The notes below the pieces were generated by a model. The model was not told the origin of the DNA. It ran no database searches and saw only the letters and a list, made by a program, of their open reading frames with translations. This document shows, piece after piece, positions 14,116-25,875 of a stretch of DNA of 64,000 nt. The position numbers and the translations under genes are program-made. Each line of letters starts with the position of its first letter. Positions within the stretch are counted from its first letter, which is position 1. The stretch comes from Cherax quadricarinatus (lineage: Eukaryota; Arthropoda; Malacostraca; Decapoda; Parastacidae), in the NCBI RefSeq assembly GCF_038502225.1, contig NW_027196410.1, forward strand, positions 1 to 64,000. Direction: 5' to 3'.

Positions 14116-15509
14116 GACTCTTGTGGTGTAACTGAAGAGTAGTCATGACTCTTGCAAAACTCTTGTAATATGACTGTAGAGTAGAGATGACTCTGACATG
14201 ACTCTTGTAGTGAAACTGTAGAGTAGCCATGACTCTGGCAATACTCGTGAAGTGTAACTGTAGAGAAGCCATGACTCTGACAAGACTCTTGTAGTGTAAC
14301 TGTAGAGTAGCCGTGACTCTGAAAAGGCTCTTTTAGAGTAACTGTAGAGTAGCCATGACTCTGACAAGGCTCTTGCAGTGTAACTGAAGAGTAGCCATGA
14401 CTCTAAGAAAACTCTTGTGGAGTAACTGTAGAGTAGACATGACACTAGCAAGACTCTTGTAGTGTAACTGTAGAGTAGCCATGTCTCTCGCAAGACTCTT
14501 GTAGTGTAACTGTAGAGTAACCATGACTCTGACAAGACTCTTGTAGTGTAACTGTAGAGTAGCAATGACTCTGGCAAGACTCTTGTAGTGTAACTGTAGA
14601 GTAGCCATGAATCTGACAGACTCTTGTAGTGTAACTGTAGAGTAGCAATGACTCTGGCAAGACTCTTGTAGTGTAACTGTAGAGTAGCGATGACTCTGGC
14701 AAGACTCTTCTAGAGAATCTGTAGAGTAGAGAAGACTCTGGCAATACTCTTGTAGTGTAACTGTAGAGTAACCATGACTCTGACAAGACTCTTGTAGTGT
14801 AACTGTAGAGTCGCCATGACTCTGACAAGAATCTTGTAGTGTAACTGTAGAGTAGCCATGAATCTGACAAGACTCTTGTAGTGTAACTGCAGAGTAGCAA
14901 TGACTCTGGCAAGACTTGTAGTGTAACTGTAGAGTAGGGATGACTCTGGCAAGACTCTTGTAGTATAACTATAGAGTAGATATGACTCTGGCAAGATTCT
15001 TTTAGTGTAACTGTAGAGTAGCCATGACTCTGACAAGACTCTTGTAGTGTAACTGCAGAGAACCCGTAACTAACAAGACTCTCGTAGTGCAACTCTAGTG
15101 TAGCAATGACTCTGATAAAGATTCTAGTAGAGTAACTGAAGAGCAGCCATGAATCTGCGAAGACTCTTGTAGTGAAACTGTAGAGTAGCCATGACTCTGA
15201 CAAGACTCTTGTAGTGTAACTGTAGAGTAGCCATGACTCTGGCAAGAGTCTTGTAGTGTAACTGTAGAGTAGCCATGACTCTGGCAAGACTCTTGTAGTG
15301 TAACTGTAGAGTAGCCATGACTCTGGCAAGACTCTTGTAGTGTAACTGTAGAGTAGCCATGACTCTGGCAAGACTCTTGTAGTGTAACTGTAGAGTAGCC
15401 ATGACTCTGACAAGACTCCTGAAGAGTAACTGTCGAGAAGCCATGACTCTGGCAAGACTATTGTAGCGTAACTCTAGAGTAGCAATGACACTGACAAGAC
15501 TCTTGTAGT

Positions 15510-16575
15510 GTAACTGTAGAGTAACGATGACTCTGACTAGACTCTTGTAGTGTAACTCTAGAGTAGATATGATTCTGGCAAGTCTCTTGCAGCGTAGCTG
15601 TAGAGTAGTTATGACTATGGCAAGGCTGTTGTAGTGTAACTGTAGAGTAGCCATGACTCTGACAAGACTCTTGTAGTGTAATAGTAGAGTAGCCATGAAT
15701 CTGGCAAGATTCTTGTAGTGTACCTGTAGAGTAGCCTTGACTCTGACATGGCTGTTGTAGTTTAACTGTAGAGTAGTCATGACTCTTGCAAGACTCTTGT
15801 AATATGACTGTAGAGTAGAGATGACTCTGGACTCTGACATGACTCTTGTATTGTGACTGAAGAACAGCTATGACTCTGGCAATACTCATGGAGTGTAACT
15901 ATAGAATAGCCATGACTCTGGCAAGACTCTTGTAGTGTAACTGTAGAGTAGCCATGTTTCTGGCAAGACACTTGTATTGTATCTGTAGAGTTGAGATGAC
16001 TCTGGAAAGACTATTGTACTGTAACTGTAGAGTAACCATTACTCTGACAAGACTCTTGTAGTGTAACTGTCGAGTAACCATTACTCTGACAAGACTCTTG
16101 TAGTGTAACTGTCGAGTAACCATTACTCTGAAAAGACTCTTGTAGTGTAACTATAGAGTAGCCATGACTCTGAGAAGACTCTTGCAGTGTAACTGTAGAG
16201 AAGCAATGACTCTGACAAGACTCTTGTATTGTAACTGTAGACTAGCAATGACTCTGACAAGACTCTTGTAGAGTAACTGTAGAGTAGCCATGACTCTGAG
16301 AAGACTCTTGCAGTGTAACTGTAGAGAAACCATGACTCTGACAAGACTCTTGTAGTGTAATAGTATAGTAGCTATGGCTCTGACAAGACTCTTCTGGTGT
16401 AACTGTAAAGTAGTCATGAATCTTGCAAGACTCTTGTAATTTGACTGTAGAGTAGAGATGACTCTGACATGACTCTTGTAGTGTAACTGTAGAGTTGCCA
16501 TGAATCTGGCAGGACTCTTTTAGTGTAACTCAAGAGTAGCAATGACTCTGGCAAGACTCGTGAAGTGTAACTGTA
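15510..16575. repeat. Partial, rearranged third copy of the duplicated segment
   Basis: 15510-16060 corresponds to about 2300-2850 (and 9160-9720), and 16060-16575 corresponds to about 5230-5750 (and 12060-12580). The roughly 2.4 kb that separates these pieces in copies 1 and 2 is missing. The join falls in units carrying AACCATTACTCTGACAAG, which occur at both parent sites, so an unequal exchange or deletion between similar units is the simplest explanation. Confidence 0.75.
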
Positions 16576-16859
16576 GAGTAGCCATGACTCTGACAAGACA
16601 CTTGTAGTGTATCTGTAGAGTAGCTATGACTGTGACAATACTCTTGTAGTGTAACTGTAGAGTAACGATGACTGTGGCAAGGCTATTTTAGTGTAATGTA
16701 GAGTAGCCGTGACTCTGACAAGGCTCTTTTAGAGTAACTGTAGAGTAGCAATGACTCTGACAAGTCTCTCGTAGTGTAACTGTAGAATAACCATGATTTT
16801 GACAAGACTCTTGTAGTGTAACTGTAGAGTAGCCATGACTCTGACAAGACTCTTGTAGT

Positions 16860-17340
16860 GTAACTGTAGAATAGCCATGACTCTTGAAATACTCTTGTTC
16901 TGTAACTGTAGTGTAACCATGGCTCTGGCAAGATTTGTAGTTTAACTGTAGAGTAGCAATGACTGACAAGACTCTTGTAGTGTAACTGTAGAGTAGTTAT
17001 GACTATGGCAACGCTCTTGTAGTGTAACTGTAGAATAGCCATGACTCTGACAAGACTCTTGTTGTGTAACTGTAGAGTAGCCATGACTCTGGCAAGACTC
17101 TTGTAGTGTAACTGTAGAGTAGCCATGACTCTGACAAGACTCTTGTAGTGTAACTGTAGAATAGCCATGACTCTTGAAATACTCTTGTTCTGTAACTGTA
17201 GTGTAACCATGACTCTGGCAAGACTCTTGTAGTGTAACTGTAGAGTAGCCATGACTCTGACAAGACTCTTGTAGTGTAACTGTAGAATAGCCATGACTCT
17301 TGAAATACTCTTGTTCTGTAACTGTAGTGTAACCATGACT
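16860..17340. repeat. 126-bp (three-unit) higher-order repeat
   Basis: The pattern of a unit with GAATAGCCATGACTCTTGAAA, then one with GTTCTGTAACTGTAGTGTAAC, then a consensus-like unit recurs near 16870, 17160 and 17286; the last two are 126 bp apart. This is a small higher-order repeat of trimer type. Confidence 0.7.
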
Positions 17341-20300
17341 CTGACAAGACTCTTCTAGTGTAACTATGGCAACGCTCTTGTAGTGTAACTGTAGAATAGC
17401 CATGACTCTGACAAGACTCTTGTAGTCTAACTGTAGAGTAACCATGACTCTGACAAGACTCTTGTAGTGTAACTGTAGAGTCGCCATGACTCTGACAAGA
17501 ATCTTGTAGTGTAACTGTAGAGTAGTCATGACTCTGAGAAGACTCTTGTAGTGTAACTGTAGAGTAGCCGTGACTCTGACAAGACTCTCGTAGGGTAACT
17601 GAAGAGTAGCCATGGCTCTGGCAAGACTCTTGTAGTGTAACTGTAGAGTAGCTATGACTCTGGCAAGACTCTTGTAGTGTAACTGTAGAGTAGCCATGAC
17701 TCTGGCAAGACTCTTGTAGTGTAACTGTAGAGTAGCCATGACTCTGACAAGACTCTTGTAGTGTAACTGTAGAGTAGCCATGACTCTGACAAGACTCTTG
17801 TAGTGTAACTGTAGAGTAGCTATGACTCTGACAAGACTCTCTGTAACAAGACTCCTGAAGTGTAACTGTAGAGTAGCAATGACTCTGACAAGACTCTTGT
17901 AGTGTAACTGTAGAGTAGCCATGACTCTGGCAAGACTCTTGTAGTGTAACTGTAGAGTAGCCATGACTCTGGCAAGACTCTTGTAGTGTAACTGTAGAGT
18001 AGCCATGACTCTGGCAAGACTCTTGTAGTGTAACTGTAGAGTAGCCATGACTCTGACAAGACTCTTGTAGTGTAACTGTAGAGTAGCCATGACTCTGGCA
18101 AGACTCTTGTAGTGTAACTGTAGAGTAGCCATGACTCTGGCAAGACTCTTGTAGTGTAACTGTAGAGTAGCCATGACTCTGGCAAGACTCTTGTAGTGTA
18201 ACTGTAGAGTAGCCATGACTCTGACAAGACTCTTGTAGTGTAACTGTAGAGTAGCCATGACTCTGGCAAGACTCTTGTAGTGTAACTGTAGAGTAGCCAT
18301 GACTCTGACAAGACTCTTGTAGTGTAACTGTAGAGTAGCCATGACTCTAACAAGACTCTTGTAGTGCAACTCTAGAGTAGCCATGACTCTGACATGACTC
18401 TTGTAGAGTAGCTGTAGAGTAGCCATAAATCTTGCAAGACTCTTGTAGTGTAACTGTATAGTAGCCATGACTCTGACAAGACTCTTGTACTGTAACTGTA
18501 GAGTCGCAATAACTATGGTAATACTCTTGCAGAGTAAATATAGAGTAGCCATGACTCTGCCAAGACTCTCGTATGTAACTGTAGAGCAGCCATGACACTG
18601 GCAAGACTCTTGTAGTGTAAATGTAGAGTAGCCATGACTCTGACAAGAATCTTGCAGTGTAATTGTAGAGATGCTATGACTCTGCAAGACTCTTGTAGTG
18701 TAACTTTAGAGTAGCCATGTCTTTGGTAAGACTCTTGAAGTGTAACTGTAGAGTAGCCATGACTATGACAAGACTCTCGTAGTCTAACTGTATTGTAGCC
18801 ATAACTATGACAAGACTCTTGTATTGTAACTGTAGAGTAGCTATAACTTTGGTAAGGCTCTTGTAGTGTAACTGTAGAGTAGCTATGACTCTGACAAGAC
18901 TCTTATAGTGTAACTGTAGGGTTGCCATAACTCTTGCAGGACTCTTGAAGCGTAACTGTAGAGTAGGCATGACTCTCCATAGACTTGCAGTGTAACTCAA
19001 GAGTAGCCATGACTCTGGCAAGACTCTTGTAGTGTAACTGTAGAGTAGCCATGTATATGGCAAGACTCTTGTAGTGTAACTGTAGTGTAGCCATGACTCT
19101 GACGAGACTCTTGTAGTGTAACTGTAGAGTAGATATGACTCTGGAAAGACTCTTTTAGTGAAACTGTAGAGTAGCCTTGACTCTGGCAAGACTCTTCTAG
19201 TGTAACTGTAGAATAGTCATGGCTCTAGCAAAACTTGTAGTTTAACTGTAGAGTAGCCATGACTCAGACAAGACTCTTGTAGTGTAACTCTAGAGTAGCC
19301 ATGAATCTAACAAGACTACTGCAGTGTAACTGTAGAGTAGCCATGACTATAACAAGACTCTTGTAGTGCAAATCTAGAGTAGCAATGACTCTGACAAGAC
19401 TCTTGTAGAGTAACTGTAGAGTAGCCATGAATCTGACAAGACTCTTGAATTGTAACTTTAGAATAGCCACGACTCTGACAAGACTCTTGTAGAGTAACTG
19501 TATAGTAGCAATGAATCTGGCAAGACTGTTGTAGTGTAACTGTACAGTAGCCATGACTCAGACAAGACTCTTGTAGTGTAACTGTAGTGTAGCTATGACT
19601 CTGGCAAGACTCTTGTTTTGTAACTGCAGAGTAGCCATGACTCTGGCAAGACTCTTGTAGTGTAACTGCAGAGTAGACATGACTCTGGCAAGACTCTTGT
19701 AGCGTAACTCTAGAGTAGCAATGACACTGACAAAACTCTTGTAGTGTAACTGTTGAGTAGTTATTACTCTATCAAGACACTTGTAGTGTAACTGTAGAGT
19801 AGCGATGATTCTGACAAGACTCTTGTAGTGTAAATGTAGAGTAGCTATGACGCTGACAAGACTCTTGTAGTGTAACTGTAGAGTAGCTATAACTCTGACA
19901 AGACTCTTGTAGTGTAACTGTAGAGTAGCCGTGACTCTAACAAGACTCTTGTAGAGTGACTGTAGAGTAGTTATGATTCTGAAAAGACTCTTGTAGTGTA
20001 AGTGTAGAGTAGCTATGGCTCTGGCAAGACTCGTGAAGTGTAACTGTAGAGAAGCCATGGCTCTGGCAAGACTCTTGTAGTATATCTGTGGAGTAGCCAT
20101 GACTCTGAGTAGACTCTTGTAGTGTAACTGTAGAGTAGTCATGACTCTGGCAAGACTCATGTAGTCTAACTGAAGAGTAGCCATGACTCTGGCAAGACTC
20201 TTTTAGTGTAACTGTAGAGTAGTTATGACTATGGCAAGGCTCTTGTAGTAAAACTGTAGAGTAGTCATGGCTCTGGCAAGAATTGTAGTTTAACTGTAGA

Positions 20301-20903
20301 GTAGCCATGACTCTGACAAGACTCTTGTAGTGTAACTGTAGAGTTGATATGACTCTGGAAAGACTCTTTTAGTGTAACTGTAGAGTAGCCATGTCTATGG
20401 CAAGACTCTTGTAGTGTATCTGTAGTGTAGCCATGACTCTGACAAGACTCTTGTAGTGTAACTGTAGAGTAGCCATGTCTATGGCAAGACTCTTGTAGTG
20501 TATCTGTAGAGTTGATATGACTCTGGAAAGACTCTTTTAGTGTAACTGCAGAGTAGCCTTGACTCTTGCAAGACTCTTCTAGTGTAACTGTAGAGTAGTC
20601 ATGGCTCTGGCAAGACTTGTAGTGAAACTGTATAGTAGCCATGACTCTGACAAGACTCTTGTAGAGTAACTGTAGAGTAGCAATGAATCTGGCAAGACTC
20701 TTGTACTGTAACTGTAGGATAACCATGACTCAGGCAATACTCTTGTAGTGTAACTGTAGTGTAGCCATGACAGGAGGAGCACTGTTGGAGGCCTGCTGGC
20801 CCATACTAGGCAGGTCCTTTACAATTCATCCCACTAACAAAACATTTGCCCAACCCAATTTTCAATGACACCCAAGAAATAAGCTCTGATGTGAAAGTCC
20901 CAC

Positions 20904-22460
20904 TCAAATCCAACCCCTCCCACTCATGTACTTATCCAACCTAGATTTGAAACTACCCAAAGTCCCAGCCTCAATAACCCAACTAGGTAGACTGTTCCAC
21001 TCATCAACTACCCTATTTCCAAACCAATACTTTCCTATGTCCTTTCTAAATCTAAACTTATCTAATTTATATCCATTACTGCGGGTTCTCTCTTGGAGAG
21101 ACATCCTCAAGACCTTATTAATATCCCCTTTATTAATACCTATCTTCCACTTATACACTTCGATCAGGTCTCCCCTCATTCTTCGTCTAACAAGTGAATG
21201 TAACTTAAGAGTCTTCAATCTTTCTTCATAAGGAAGATTTCTAATGCTATGTATTAATTTAGTCATCCTACGCTGAATGTTTTCTAACGAATTTATGTCC
21301 ATTTTGTAATACGGAGACCAGAACTGAGCTGCATAATCTAGGTGAGGCCTTACTAATGATGTATAAAGCTGCAGTATGACCTCTGGACTTCTGTTGCTTA
21401 CACTTCTTGATATAAATCCCCGTAATCTATTTGCCTTATTACGTACGCTTAGGCATTGCTGTCTTCGTTTAAGGTTGCTGCTCACCATAACCCCCAAGTC
21501 CTTTTCGCAATCTGTATGGCTAAGTTCTACATCATTTAACTTATGAGTACTAGGGTTATGGGCACTCCCAAGCTTCAGAACCTTGCATTTATCTACATTG
21601 AACTGCATCTGCCACTTTTCTGACCAAGAATAGAGTTTGTTTAATTCCTCCTGAAGTTCCATAACATCTACGTTTGAATCAATTATCCTACCTATCTTTG
21701 TGTCATCGGCGAATTTGCTCATATCACTAGTAATTCCCTCATCAAGATCATTGATATATATTATAAACAACAACGGGCCCAAGACTGTTACAGATCCCCA
21801 CTCGGATTTAACCCCATTTATGGACACTCTCTGCTTCCTGTCAGTGAGCCATGACTCGATCCACGAGAGCACTTTTCCCCCAATGCCATGAGCTGCCACT
21901 TTCTTTAACAGTCTATGGTGCGGAACTCTATCAAAAGCCTTTCTAAAATCTAAGTAAATAATATCAAATTCTTTATTGTGGTCAACAGCCTCAAAAGCTT
22001 TACTGAAGAAAGTTAATAAATTAGTTAGACAAGACCGGCCTCTTGTGAATCCATGCTGAGTATCATTAATCAAGCTATGCTTATCGAGATGGCTTCTTAT
22101 AATCTCAGCTATAATTGACTCTAGTAATTTGCCTACAATTGAGGTCAGGCTTATTGGGCGATAATTTGACGGTAACGACTTGTCCCCTGTTTTAAAAATA
22201 GGAATTACATTAGCCATCTTCCACATATCAGACACTACACCTGTTTGAAGAGATAAATTAAAAACATTAGTTAATGGTTCACAGAGTTCCATTTTGCATT
22301 CCTTAAGAACCCTTGAAAAAACCTCATCAGGACCCGGCGACTTATTTTGCTTCAGTCTGTCTATCTGCTTCACAATCATTTCACTAGTGACTGTGATGTT
22401 ACATAATTTATCTTCTTCTAGCCCACTGTAAAAATTAATTACTGGAATATTGTTAGTGTC
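20904..22460 (-). pseudogene. LINE A ORF2 reverse transcriptase part
   Basis: Open frame from just after a TAA at 22461-22463 down to 20904; first ATG at 22379, giving 491 codons. Residues counted from that ATG: NKSPGPDEV at 12-20, NYRPISLTS at 72-80, QHGF at 108-111, motif A YLDFRKAFD at 142-150, motif C FADD at 223-226 (bases 21702-21713), then the thumb and a CR1-type C-terminal region ending near SGRGWI. Motif B, normally just before VLGPLLF, is absent: residue T198 is followed at once by VLGP, a gap of about seven residues that keeps the frame (21785/21786). Because motif B helps position template and nucleotide, the enzyme should be inactive. The true start was upstream, in frame with the endonuclease. 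Confidence 0.92.
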
Positions 22461-22491
22461 TTATTGTGTAAAAACTGAGAGAAAATATTAT

Positions 22492-23820
22492 TTAAATCAA
22501 GCACATTTCATTCTCTTTGTCAGTAAGGTGCCCATAGTTATTTTTAAGATGACCTATCTTATCTCTAACTTTTGTTCTATAGACCTGGAAAAAACTTTTT
22601 GGGTTAGTTTTAGAATCCCTAGCAACTTTAAGTTCATAGTCCCTTTTAGCTTTTCTTATCCCCTTTTTAATGTCCCTCTTAATGTCAATATACTGATTCA
22701 TAAGATGACCCTCACCTCTTTTGATACGCCTATAAATTCCTTTCTTATGCCCTAGTAGATATTTGAGCCTATTATTCATCCATTTTGGGTCATTTCTATT
22801 TGATCTAATTTCTTTATATGGGATAAACGCTCTTTGAGCAGCATGTATAGTGTTCAGAAAACTGTCATATTGATAGCTCTCTTCGTTATCCCAGTCAACA
22901 GATGATAAGTGTTCTCTAAGCCCATCGTAATCTGCTAAGCGAAAATCTGGGACTGTTACTGAGTTATCGCTACTATCGTACTTGCATTCAATGCTAAATG
23001 TAATTGATTTGTGGTCGCTAGCACCCAGTTCCTCTGAAATTTCTAAATTATTAACAAGGGATTCATTGTTTGCCATAACTAAGTCAAGCAGGTTATTTCC
23101 CCTTGTAGGTTCTGTCACAAACTGCTTCAAAAAACAATCCTGAAATACTTCTAAGAAGTCGTATGATTCTAAATTCCCAGTCAAGAAATTCCAATCAATA
23201 TGACTAAAGTTAAAGTCTCCTAGAATTACTACATTATCGTGCCTTGTGGCCTTAACAATTTCCTCCCATAGTAGTCTCCCTTGGTCCCTATCTAAGTTTG
23301 GGGGACGGTATATCACTCCTAAAATCAGTTTTTCATGCCTCTCTGAAAATTCTATCCAAACAGACTCTGTATGTGTTACTTCAGACTTAATACCTGTTTT
23401 TATGCAACAGTTCAAGCGATCTCGGACATACAATGCCACCCCACCCCCCTTCACGATACTTCTATCTTCTTGGAACAATTTAAAACCCTGAATATGACAT
23501 TCCACAGGTATGTCCCGACTTTTGGAATTAAACCACGTCTCAGTTAAGGCAAATACATCAATGTTACCTACACTAGCAACTACTCTCAACTCGTCCATCT
23601 TACTCCTAGCACTACGGCAATTAGCATAATAAATATTGAAAGACTCTCCTTTCTCTTTACCCTTCCTGCTCATTTCTATTTTTCTACTAAACCTATTACT
23701 GCCCTTATCACCCAAGGTCCCTGGCTTTTCAATATCTATCTCGTTCTTATTATTACTAGATCCCCTAGAACTCGTAATATTACTACACTGGGACTTCACT
23801 GTATTCCTGCCAAAACCCAT
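22492..23820 (-). pseudogene. LINE A ORF2 endonuclease part (APE-like)
   Basis: ATG at 23820, 14 bases after the ORF1 stop; 442 codons to a TAA at 22492-22494. The apurinic-endonuclease-like domain is complete: N67 in YANCRS, E94 in LTETW, GGGVALYV at 125-132, Y171 in YRPP, GDFN at 201-204 and SDH at 268-270. In this family the domain nicks target DNA to prime reverse transcription. Residues 271-442 form the linker toward the reverse transcriptase. The frame then breaks: at least two frame changes and a TAA lie between 22492 and 22460, so endonuclease and polymerase are no longer one protein. Confidence 0.92.
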
Positions 23821-23834
23821 ACCACTAACTATTC

Positions 23835-24671
23835 CTAGTTTAAAGTCCTAACTGCTCCCTCCCCTGCAGTTGCCAGTGCTCCCTCCCCACACCTAGATAA
23901 GTGAACCCCATCCCTGGCATACATGTCATTTCTGCCATAGAAGAGGTCCCAGTTGTCAATGAATGTTACTGCATTTTCCTTACAGTATTTGTCCAGCCAG
24001 CAATTGACACCAATTGCCCTGGACAACCATTCATTTCCAACTCCCCTCCTTGGCAAAATACCACATATGAGAGGGTTCCCACCCTTACTTCTAATTATTT
24101 CTATTGCTGACCTATACCTGCTAATCAGGTCCTCACTCCTACATCTGCCAACATCGTTGCCTCCAGTACTGAGACAGATAATAAGATTGCTCCCATTACC
24201 TCTCATGATGTCATCCAGACGGCTAACAATATCCTCCATCCCAGGCCCAGGAAAGCAAACACTCTGTCTCCTACTCCTGTCCTTCATGCAGAACGCCCTA
24301 TCCATATACCTAACTTGGCTATCCACAACAACAACAATATTCTTACCTTCCTTAATGTCTTTCGTCGTGACGTTCCCAGTAGTCGACTCACATTCGTCGG
24401 GTAGCACTGAGAATGTATTAGATGTTTCCACAACAGTTTCCACGGCAGTCTCTTTCTTCTTCATCGTTTCTACCTTTCCATTTGTCTTCTTGATCGTCAA
24501 CTTCTTTCCCTGCTGTCCAGCCACTGACCAGTTTCCCTTCTTGACCTGAGGACTCAAAACAGGAGGACTACTCCAAATCTTTTTGTTTTCCTCGGTCAGT
24601 CACCGAATTTCCATATTCGCCAACCTCAATTCTTCCTTAAGCTGTTGGTAAAGTTGCTCGATGGAGGGCAT
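23835..24671 (-). pseudogene. LINE A ORF1, coiled coil and SGNH esterase domain
   Basis: ATG at 24669-24671, 278 codons to a TAG at 23835-23837, broken by TGA at codon 24 (24600-24602). The first 32 residues are a Leu/Glu/Lys-rich coiled-coil segment. A basic, Thr-rich linker follows. The C-terminal half is an SGNH/GDSL esterase: block I reads VDSQ at about 116-119, where the plus-strand copies have GDSQ; block III GGND lies at 170-173; block V DGVHL has D254 and H257. Esterase-type ORF1 proteins are known from CR1 and L2 elements and act as RNA-binding, self-associating packaging proteins. The Ser, Asn, Asp and His positions survive here but the Gly before Asp-Ser is Val. Confidence 0.9.
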
Positions 24672-24690
24672 CTTGCTTCAATTCTAGATT

Positions 24691-24918
24691 ACTTAACAAC
24701 TGTCAATAACAACTTACAGCAGTTATTATGGTCATTACTTAACTGTCACTAACAACCTGCGGTAGTTATTATGGTCATTACTTAACTGTCACTAACAACC
24801 TGCAGCAGTTATTATGGTCATTATTTAACAACTGTCACTAACAACCTGCAGCAGTTATTATGGTCATTACTTAACAACTGTCACTAACAACCTGCAGCAG
24901 TTATTATGGACATTACTT
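24691..24918 (-). repeat. Five tandem 43-47-bp repeats at the 5' end of LINE A
   Basis: Units of the form TTATTATGGTCATTACTTAA plus CTGTCACTAACAACCTGCAG (+ strand) are repeated five times; units carrying an additional AACA are 47 bp and the others 43 bp. They lie directly upstream of the ORF1 leader in element orientation and end where 42-bp satellite resumes. Tandem 5' monomers act as promoters in some LINEs; that role is only inferred here. Copies C, D and E have an unrelated leader. Confidence 0.8.
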
Positions 24919-25875
24919 AACTCTTGTAGTGTAACTCTAGAGTAGCAATGACACTGACAAAACTCTTGTAGTGTAACTGTAGAGTAGCCATGGCTCTGAA
25001 AATACTCTTGCAGTGTAACTGAAGAGCAGCCATGACTCTGAGAAGACTCTTGTAGTGTAACTGTAGAATTGTTATTACTCTAACAAGACACTTGTAGTGT
25101 AACTGTAGAGTAGGCATGACTCTGACAAGACTCTTGTAGTGTAAATGTAGAGTAGCTATGACTCTGACAAGACTCTTGTAGTGTAAATGTAGAGTAGCTA
25201 TGACTCTGACAAGACTCTTGAAGTGTAACTGAAGAGTAGCCACGATTCTGACAAGACTCTTGTAGTGTAACTGTAGAGTAGCCATGACTCGGGTAAGAGT
25301 CATGAAGTGTAACTGCACAGTAGCAATGACTCTGGCAAGACTATTGTAGTGTAACTGTAGAGTAGCTATGACTCTGGTAAGAGTCGTGAAGAGTAACTGT
25401 AGAGTAGCAATGACTCGACAAGACTTTTGTAGTGTAACTGTAGAGTAGCCATGACTCGGGCAAGAGTCGTGAAGTGTAACTGTAGAGTAGGAATGACTCT
25501 GAAAAGACTCTTGTTTTGTAACTGTACAATAGCTATGACTCTGGCAAGACTCTTGTACTGTAACTGTAGATAAGCCATGACTTTGGTAAGACTCTTGAAG
25601 TGTAACTGTAGAGTTGCGATGACTTTGGCAAGTCTCTTGTTATGTAACTGTAGAGTAGCCATGACTCTGGCAAGGCTCTTATAGTGTAAATGTAGAGTAG
25701 CCATGACACTGAAAAGACTCTTGTAGTGTAACTGTAGAGTAGCCATGACTCTGACAAGACTCTTGTAGAGTAACTGTAGAGTAGCAATGAATCTGGCAAG
25801 ACTCTTGTACTGTAACTGTAGGATAACCATGACTCAGGCAATACTCTTGTAGTGTAACTGTAGTGTAGCCATGAC
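24919..25875. repeat. 42-bp satellite, block 2 (between LINE A and B)
   Basis: About 23 diverged 42-bp units. Most of the block (to about 25731) is repeated right of LINE B at 30048-30860. The last part (25745-25875) matches 20641-20771, left of LINE A. This is the pattern expected of a head-to-tail duplication joined inside this block, near 25731-25745. No gene is seen. Confidence 0.93.

Larger units (their letters stand above)
1..20771. repeat. 42-bp satellite array, block 1 (about 490 units)
   Basis: Head-to-tail units of 42 bp; a near-consensus unit lies at 1443-1484. Units are about 43% GC with no CpG in the consensus. Each unit contains GACTCT twice, 12 bp apart, and a near-palindrome ACAAGACTCTTGT. 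Divergence is uneven: nearly pure stretches (about 1310-2030, 7290-7780, 17620-18350) alternate with diverged ones. Because 42 is a multiple of three and the antisense unit contains no stop trinucleotide, all three minus frames stay open for long distances and encode 14-residue repeats. I see no host gene, tRNA or rRNA inside. No family name is assigned. Confidence 0.97.
20772..24918 (-). mobile_element. LINE A, CR1/L2-like non-LTR retrotransposon (decayed)
   Basis: Minus-strand element with ORF1 (coiled coil plus SGNH esterase), ORF2 (APE endonuclease and reverse transcriptase), a 3' UTR of about 130 bp and, at its 5' end, five short tandem repeats. The 8-bp tail present in copy B is deleted here, so the element joins the satellite directly at 20771/20772. 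Known family features that match are the ORF1 esterase and ORF2 layout of CR1/L2 elements. It cannot be autonomous: ORF1 has a nonsense codon, ORF2 is frameshifted between endonuclease and reverse transcriptase, and motif B is missing. Confidence 0.95.
20634..25731. repeat. 5.1-kb tandem duplication, copy 1 (satellite + LINE A + satellite)
   Basis: The interval from about 20634 to 25731 is repeated at about 25738-30860. The offset is 5104 bp left of the LINE tail and 5129 bp from there on. The two copies are head to tail. In the LINE part I found only two substitutions (around 21152 and 23587) and a 25-bp tail deletion in this copy. Confidence 0.95.

Noticed and set aside
1..20771. CRISPR array
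   Set aside because: Direct repeats are contiguous with no unique spacers, and the setting is eukaryotic with LINE and LTR elements.
21700..24549. Plus-strand frames opposite LINE A (for example 23953-24549) and the same opposite B
   Set aside because: Shadows of ORF1 and ORF2 on the other strand; Leu/Ser/Pro-rich, no domains, no independent support.
23835..24671. Host GDSL/SGNH lipase gene
   Set aside because: It lies 14 bases upstream of a LINE endonuclease frame, begins with the ORF1 coiled coil and recurs with every LINE copy, so it is the ORF1 esterase of the element.
20760..24930. Target-site duplication for LINE A or B
   Set aside because: Flanks are satellite units, so any short match on both sides is expected by chance; I cannot separate a true duplication from unit similarity.
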